A stretch of 64,000 nt of DNA, from NCBI GenBank assembly GCA_020846875.1, contig JADLDB010000067.1, forward strand, positions 62,001 through 126,000, in the 5' to 3' direction. The notes beneath the pieces were generated by a model. It did not search any database. It was not told the origin of the DNA and worked only from the letters and a program-made list of their open reading frames with translations. Shown one piece after another: positions 59,722 to 64,000 of this stretch (positions are counted from its first letter, which is position 1; each line of letters begins with the position of its first letter). Origin of the DNA: Myxococcales bacterium (lineage in GTDB: Bacteria > Myxococcota > Myxococcia > Myxococcales > Myxococcaceae). A program made the position numbers and the translations under genes.

Positions 59722-59862
59722 TCAGCGCGGCTCCAGGCGCACCGCGTCGAGCAGCTTCACCTTCACCTGCGGCGGTTCGAAGGTGTACTGCCAGCGGGTC
59801 AGCGCGAGCGAGGCGACGACGACGAGCAGCCACCGCGCCTCCTGTCGCTCGGTTCGCCGCAT
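59722..59862 (-). CDS. small membrane protein (46 residues)
   Basis: A short frame starting MRRTERQEARWLLVVVASLA, with a basic N-terminus, one membrane helix and a polar tail (FEPPQVKVKLLDAV) before TGA. GAGG is 2 nt before the ATG, closer than usual. It sits in the 240-nt gap between larB and the ligase gene where no other gene fits. I cannot name a family. Confidence 0.4.
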   Translation of the reverse strand: MRRTERQEARWLLVVVASLALTRWQYTFEPPQVKVKLLDAVRLEPR

Positions 59863-59893
59863 GACCTCGGCATAGCGCCGTCAGGTCCAGGCG

Positions 59894-59899
59894 TATAGT
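59894..59899 (+). promoter_or_regulatory. TATAGT -10 box just before the ligase start
   Basis: TATAGT matches the -10 consensus at 5 of 6 positions, and the predicted start is about 3 nt before the ATG at 59909, which has no ribosome site. No clear -35 box is seen. Confidence 0.35.
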
Positions 59900-59908
59900 C
59901 CCCGGCGC

Positions 59909-60970
59909 ATGCTGCCCTTCGCCCCGCCGCTGGAGCCGATGCTCGCCCAGGCGCAGGAAGAGATCCCCAGCGGCGCCGGCTGGTCCTTCGAGCCGAAGTG
60001 GGACGGCTTCCGCTGCGTGGTGTTCCGCGACGGCGACGCGGTGCACCTGTCGAGCCGCAACGGCCAGCCGCTCCAGCGCTACTTCCCCGAGGTGGTGGAG
60101 GCGCTCCAGCGCGCCTTGCCGGAGCGGTGCGTGGTGGATGGCGAGATCATCCTCCCCGGGGAGCGCGGGCTGGACTTCGGCGCGTTGCAGGCGCGCATCC
60201 ACCCGGCGGCCTCGCGCGTGCAGAAGTTGTCGAAGCAGACTCCGGCGGGCTTCGTGGCCTTCGATCTCCTGGCGCTGGGCGACGACGACTGGCGGGGGCG
60301 GCAAGGCGCCGAGCGGCGCATGGAGCTCGTCCGCGTCGTCACCTCCAGCGAGCAGGTCTTCGTCACCCCCCAGACGCAGGACGCCGAGGTGGCGCGGCGC
60401 TGGTTTGTGGACTTCGAGGGCGCGGGCTGCGACGGGGTGATCGCACGCCGGGACGAGCTGCCCTACCAGAGCGGCAAGCGGGTGATGGTGAAGGTGAAGC
60501 ACCACCGCACCGCGGACTGCGTGGTGGGCGCGTACCGGGAAGGAAAGGCGAAGGGCACGGTGGGCTCGCTCCTGCTGGGGCTCTACGGCGAGGACGGCGC
60601 GCTGCACCACGTCGGCCACACCTCGTCCTTCACGGCGAAGGAGAAGCGCGAGCTCAAAGAGAAGCTGGCGCCGCTGGAGGGCGGCGTGTCCTTCGGCAGT
60701 GGCCGCACGCCCGACGCGCCCAGCCGCTGGTCGAAGGACAGGGACGACGAGCCGACCTGGGTGGCGCTGTCCCCTACTCTGGTGTGTGAGGTCCGCTACG
60801 ACTACCTGCAGGGCCCGCGCTTCCGGCACGCGACCACCTTCCTGCGGTGGAGGACGGACAAGGCGCCCGCGGACTGCACCTTCGCGCAGCTCTTGCCGCC
60901 TCACCCCTTCTCCTTGCGCGCCATCGTCGCGCTGGGCCGCGGAGGGCAGGGTGTCGCTGCGCCCCGCTGA
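59909..60970 (+). CDS. ATP-dependent DNA ligase (LigC/LigD-ligase type)
   Basis: The 353-residue enzyme has the nucleotidyl-transferase motif EPKWDGFR with the adenylated Lys30, followed by VDGEIILPG (motif III), FDLLALG and VMVKVKH (motif V). The C-terminal OB domain starts near GSLLLGLYGEDG. It is a compact ligase without the primase or nuclease domains of LigD and without a Ku gene nearby, in keeping with LigC-type enzymes used in base-excision or non-homologous end repair. Its end overlaps the start of the NFACT gene by 20 nt, so the two are co-translated. Confidence 0.9.
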   Translation: MLPFAPPLEPMLAQAQEEIPSGAGWSFEPKWDGFRCVVFRDGDAVHLSSRNGQPLQRYFPEVVEALQRALPERCVVDGEIILPGERGLDFGALQARIHPAASRVQKLSKQTPAGFVAFDLLALGDDDWRGRQGAERRMELVRVVTSSEQVFVTPQTQDAEVARRWFVDFEGAGCDGVIARRDELPYQSGKRVMVKVKHHRTADCVVGAYREGKAKGTVGSLLLGLYGEDGALHHVGHTSSFTAKEKRELKEKLAPLEGGVSFGSGRTPDAPSRWSKDRDDEPTWVALSPTLVCEVRYDYLQGPRFRHATTFLRWRTDKAPADCTFAQLLPPHPFSLRAIVALGRGGQGVAAPR

Positions 60971-62447
60971 GCTGGAGCTGCTGGCCGCCGAGGTGACGCG
61001 CGAGCTGGCGTTCGCCGTGGTGCAGAAGGTGAGCGCCCCCACCTCGAGCCGCGTGTACCTGGAGCTGCGCGTGCCGGGGCGGACCGAGGTGCTGTCCCTC
61101 TGTGCAGAGCCGGGCGTGGCGCGGCTGTCGGCCGTCGAGGCGCGGCCGCCGAACCCTCCCACGCCGCCGGGCTGGCAGGCGGTGCTGCGCAGAGAGCTGA
61201 CCGGGGCGAAGCTGCGGGACGCGGAGGCGTTGCCCACTCGGCGGACGCTGCTGCTTCACCTCGAGCGAGAGCCACCCCAGCCCCGTCTTCGAGCGTGGCG
61301 CGACCCGGACGCACCCGCTCCGCGAGCCTCTTCGGCGGAGCAGGAAGGTGGGACGCGGGCCGAGGCGGACGGGCGGCGCCTCCTCACGTTGGTCCTGGAG
61401 CTGGGCACGGCACCGGCGCTCGCGCTCCTCGCTCATGGCGCACGGATCCTCGCGCTGTCCTCTCCCGCCCGAGAAGGGCTCAAGGTGGGAGGCTCCTGGG
61501 CTCCGCTGGACGAGCGGCCCTCGGGGGACGCGCCGTCGCGGCTCCAGAGCGACTTCGTGCACCTGCGCCTCGCGCACGGCGCGGAAGGCCTCTTCGGGCC
61601 CGTCGAGCAGGCGAAGTGGACGGACGCGCGGAGGGCGCCCTTGCTGGCGAAGCTCAAGCGCTTGTCCAGGACGCGCGAGAAGGTGCGGGGCGATCTGGAG
61701 CGCGCCGCCCGCGCCGGCGACTTCCGCCGGGAGGGCGAGCTGCTCGCGCAGAACCTCCACCGGCTGACGCGCGGCGCGAGCAGCGTGATCCTGCCCGAGT
61801 ACCTCGAAGACGGCGCCACCCGGGAGGTGACGATCGCGCTCGATCCGAAGCGCACGCCCCGCGCCGAGGTGGACTGGCGCTTCCACCAGTACAAGAGACT
61901 CCAGCGGGGGACCGAGTTGGCCCGCGCGCGGCTCGCCTCCCTGGACGCGGAGGAGGAGTCGCTGAAGCGAGAGCTCGAGCGACTCGACGCCCTGGCGCCG
62001 GGGCCTCCTCCCGTCGAGGCGCTCCGCCGCGAGAAGCCCGGCCAGGCCCCGCTGCCTCCCTACCGCGAGTACGTGGGGCAGGGCAGCCAGCGGATCTGGG
62101 TCGGCCGCGGCTCCACCCACAACGACACGCTCACCTTCCGGGTGGCCAGGCCCTTCCACCTCTGGCTGCACGCGCGCGGCGTGCCGGGTGCTCACGTGGT
62201 GGTGCCGCTGGAGAAGGGCGCGCCGCTCTCCAGCGAGGTGTTGATCGACGCCGCGCACCTCGCGCTCCACCACTCCGAGCTCAAGGGCGAGCCGCGCGGC
62301 GAGGTGAGCTACACGCCGGTGAAGTTCGTGCGGAAGGCGAAGGACGCGGGGCCCGGCGCGGTCACCTTCACCCGCGAAAAAACCGTCCTCCTTCGCGTCG
62401 AGCCCGAGCGCCTCGCGCGCCTGCTCGCGAGCGAGCAAAGCCGCTGA
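60951..62447 (+). CDS. RqcH/NFACT-family ribosome quality control protein
   Basis: The 498-residue protein ends with the NFACT-R (DUF814) domain: YREYVGQGSQRIWVGRGSTH, NDTLTFRVARPFHLWLHARG and VVVPLEKGAPLSSEVLIDAA. The N-terminal NFACT-N region includes PNPPTPPGWQAVLRRELTG, and a central coiled coil is predicted from the run of Arg, Glu and Leu (about 300-370). RqcH binds stalled 50S subunits and adds alanine tails to nascent chains. Where Bacillus RqcH has Asp97-Arg98, this protein appears to have Arg97-Arg98, so tailing may be altered; the alignment is by eye. It starts with GTG after GGAGGGCAGG and overlaps the ligase gene. Confidence 0.82.
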   Translation: MSLRPAELELLAAEVTRELAFAVVQKVSAPTSSRVYLELRVPGRTEVLSLCAEPGVARLSAVEARPPNPPTPPGWQAVLRRELTGAKLRDAEALPTRRTLLLHLEREPPQPRLRAWRDPDAPAPRASSAEQEGGTRAEADGRRLLTLVLELGTAPALALLAHGARILALSSPAREGLKVGGSWAPLDERPSGDAPSRLQSDFVHLRLAHGAEGLFGPVEQAKWTDARRAPLLAKLKRLSRTREKVRGDLERAARAGDFRREGELLAQNLHRLTRGASSVILPEYLEDGATREVTIALDPKRTPRAEVDWRFHQYKRLQRGTELARARLASLDAEEESLKRELERLDALAPGPPPVEALRREKPGQAPLPPYREYVGQGSQRIWVGRGSTHNDTLTFRVARPFHLWLHARGVPGAHVVVPLEKGAPLSSEVLIDAAHLALHHSELKGEPRGEVSYTPVKFVRKAKDAGPGAVTFTREKTVLLRVEPERLARLLASEQSR

Positions 62448-62466
62448 TCCGCCAATCGCATTCGGC

Positions 62467-62483
62467 GTGACGCTCTGCGTCAC
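62467..62483 (+). terminator. stem-loop after the NFACT gene
   Basis: GTGACGC-TCT-GCGTCAC is a perfect 7-bp hairpin 20 nt after the stop codon. It has no T tract; an operator role is also possible. Confidence 0.35.
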
Positions 62484-62717
62484 CCACCTTCGTTGATCCG
62501 CTGCGGAGGGGTGTGTTACAGGCCGCGCCCTTTCCGGGGCTTGGGCCCGAGGCTCCACGAGGTGCGCTTTTCTTGTCGATCGACGCGGTCAGCCTGTGTG
62601 CTTCGCTAACGGTCGCCCCGTCGAGTGGCAGACCCGCCAGCCAGGCGTCGGGTGCAGCGCACGACAGCCGCACCGTGAATCCCGCGACTTGGTCGCGATC
62701 GACCCGCCGTGGCGGAT

Positions 62718-62732
62718 GGGCACGCTTGTTGC
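62718..62732 (+). promoter_or_regulatory. sigma-54 (RpoN) promoter of the outer-membrane protein gene
   Basis: GGGCACGCTTGTTGC matches TGGCACG-N4-TTGC except for the first T. GG (-24) and GC (-12) are correctly spaced. The predicted start near 62744 leaves a short leader with GGAGG before the GTG at 62767. Confidence 0.65.
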
Positions 62733-62766
62733 CCGTGCGTCGCGGCCACTTGAGCCGGAGGCTTGC

Positions 62767-63966
62767 GTGAAGAGACTGTCCACCGCCCTGTTGGGCCTTG
62801 CGCTGCTGCCCGCGCTGGCGCTGGCCCAGGCGCCCGCGAGCTCCGAGGTTCCGGCGAAGGAAACGCAGGCCGCGTCGGGGAATTCCGGCGACGCCCAGCA
62901 GACCGCGCCGACCACGCCGCCTCCGACGTCCAGCAGCGCGACGGCGCCAGCGGCGCCCAACCTGACGCCCACCACCACTGCGCCCACGGTCAGCAAGAAG
63001 AAGAGCGCGCTGGCCAACGCGGTCCAGGCGCGTACGCCGGAGGAGCAGGCCAACCAGTCCGGCTTCCAGTTCATCGTGGCGCTCGACCACTACCTGGGCG
63101 CGGGCACCTTCGTGGACGCGAAGTACTACTCGTACCTGGCGGCCTTCCTCACGGTGGTGCCGCAGTACCTCTTCGGCATCGGCAAGCAGCGCCTGGTGGC
63201 CAGCGTCACCGCGCGCCTCGCCTACGAGTACACGATGCCCGACGCGGAGACGGGCCGGAAGGTGGGCTTCTCGGACACGCGCATCGGCTTGTCCGCGCCG
63301 GCCATCTTCCGCGACAACGCGTTCACCGGCATCGCCTTCAGCCCCAACATCGGCCTCACGCTGCCCACCTCGCCCGAGTCGTGGAACGCGGGGATGATCA
63401 CCGCCCTGTCCGCCGGCGTCACCATGTCGCGCTCGGTGAAGGTGGTGGACTTCCGGCTCCAGTTGGGCGGCTCGCGCAGCTTCTACACCTCGGCGCAGTC
63501 GGGGGTGCGGGCGTCGGACGCGCGGGACGAGAACGGCAACCTGTACGTCACCTGCCGCACGGGCGAGCCGGTCTGCGGCTTCAGCAGCATGAACCCGGCC
63601 TGGTCCTTCAACATTGGCGGCCAGGTGCAGTGGCGCGCCACCGGCAGCCTGCTCTTCTACGTCGGCTACACCTTCATCAAGTCCTGGCGGCACGGCGCCA
63701 CCTACAGCCAGGACGAGTTCACCCCCAAGGCGCTGGACGAGAACGGCAACGCGGTGGCCGACGTGGGCCTGGGGCAGATGGACCGCACCTCGGCCTTCCT
63801 CGGCGCCAGCTACCAGTTGAACGAGCACTACTCGATCGACCTGGGCGTCTCGAACGTCCAGACGCCGCTGACCCCGACCGGCCAGGTTCGCTTCCCCTTC
63901 CTCTCTTTCGGCACCTGGGCGGACAACGCCACCAGCCTCTACTTCACGCTCACCGCCGCCTACTGA
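62767..63966 (+). CDS. outer-membrane beta-barrel protein of unknown function
   Basis: The 399-residue protein has a signal peptide (LSTALLGLALLPALALAQA), a disordered segment rich in Pro, Thr and Ala (about 20-90), then a barrel-like domain from about residue 100: strands such as GFQFIVALDHYLGAGTF, LVASVTARLAYEYTM, FRLQLGGSRSFYTS and SLLFYVGYTFIKSW alternate aromatic and small residues, and the protein ends in an aromatic residue (LTAAY). I do not recognise a named family; the size suggests about 12 strands. GGAGG is 5 nt before the GTG start. The sigma-54 promoter upstream suggests regulation by an enhancer-binding protein, so a role in stress, development or motility is possible. Confidence 0.75.
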   Translation: MKRLSTALLGLALLPALALAQAPASSEVPAKETQAASGNSGDAQQTAPTTPPPTSSSATAPAAPNLTPTTTAPTVSKKKSALANAVQARTPEEQANQSGFQFIVALDHYLGAGTFVDAKYYSYLAAFLTVVPQYLFGIGKQRLVASVTARLAYEYTMPDAETGRKVGFSDTRIGLSAPAIFRDNAFTGIAFSPNIGLTLPTSPESWNAGMITALSAGVTMSRSVKVVDFRLQLGGSRSFYTSAQSGVRASDARDENGNLYVTCRTGEPVCGFSSMNPAWSFNIGGQVQWRATGSLLFYVGYTFIKSWRHGATYSQDEFTPKALDENGNAVADVGLGQMDRTSAFLGASYQLNEHYSIDLGVSNVQTPLTPTGQVRFPFLSFGTWADNATSLYFTLTAAY

Positions 63967-64000
63967 GCCCCTCTCATGACGATCTCGATCTCGACTTCGC

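Larger units (their letters stand above)
62448..62766 (+). other. intergenic region before the outer-membrane protein gene
   Basis: This 319-nt gap holds a perfect 7-bp inverted repeat (GTGACGC and GCGTCAC, 62467-62483) 20 nt after the NFACT stop, which may be a terminator stem or operator, and a sigma-54 promoter near its right end. No gene-like frame with a ribosome site lies between them. Confidence 0.6.

Noticed and set aside
63976-64000. ATG at the right edge that might begin another gene
   Set aside because: Only 25 nt are visible and no ribosome site stands out, so it cannot be supported.

Overview
The window is very GC-rich, gene-dense DNA from a predatory-type deltaproteobacterium, almost certainly a myxobacterium (Myxococcota, probably suborder Cystobacterineae). 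The evidence is three surface proteins ending in a MYXO-CTERM-type tail (small residue-Cys, hydrophobic stretch, Arg cluster), two Hanks-type Ser/Thr kinases, many lipoproteins and TGGCAC-N5-TTGC sigma-54 promoters. No rRNA, tRNA, CRISPR array, insertion sequence or prophage is visible. The first gene is cut by the left edge.

Layout. 1-6.6 kb: nucleoside kinase, response regulator, zinc-ribbon Ser/Thr kinase and a 2-oxoacid dehydrogenase E1 alpha/beta pair. 6.6-14.8 kb: two surface lipoproteins, one a glycerophosphodiesterase nested in an esterase-like phytase fold; the beta-oxidation pair FadN-like/FadA-like; TrxC-type thioredoxin; an L7/L12-CTD-like membrane protein. 14.9-23 kb: laminin-B lipoprotein, FemAB/GNAT-like protein, CapA-type phosphatase, DUF2752 pair, M15 peptidase, biotin carboxylase with biotin carrier, enoyl-reductase-like protein. 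23-29 kb: a minus-strand operon of secreted DNA-oriented proteins (truncated PHP lipoprotein, HhH beta-barrel, SNase/OB lipoprotein, triple lamin-tail lipoprotein, second SNase lipoprotein). 29-35.4 kb: membrane Ser/Thr kinase, TonB-like protein, tandem trypsin-like MYXO-CTERM proteases. 35.4-37.3 kb: an SsnA-like amidohydrolase with missing metal ligands, directly followed by a selenocysteine peroxiredoxin whose UGA codon and SECIS hairpin are both visible. 37.4-44.9 kb: surface proteins, paired lipoproteins, acyl-CoA desaturase, site-2-protease-like M50 peptidase, DusB. 44.9-48.6 kb: molybdopterin oxidoreductase with NapG- and NapH-like electron carriers. 48.7-55.2 kb: RsgA, second desaturase, acyl-CoA dehydrogenase, Cys/Gly-rich lipoprotein with a sigma-54 promoter. 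55.2-64 kb: GH1 glycosidase coupled to two membrane proteins, SRPBCC protein, LarB, a LigC-type DNA ligase overlapping an RqcH/NFACT gene, and an outer-membrane barrel protein with a sigma-54 promoter.

How it fits together. Lipid metabolism recurs (FadN/FadA, acyl-CoA dehydrogenase, two desaturases, biotin carboxylase, E1 pair, GDPD), as expected for a bacterium living on prey lipids and amino acids. A second theme is extracellular macromolecule degradation: proteases, nucleases, the GDPD/phytase-like protein and the GH1 enzyme. The two strongest observations are the Sec-peroxiredoxin with its SECIS element and the five-gene surface nuclease/lamin-tail/HhH-barrel operon, which I regard as the best candidate for an undescribed system (extracellular DNA capture or degradation).
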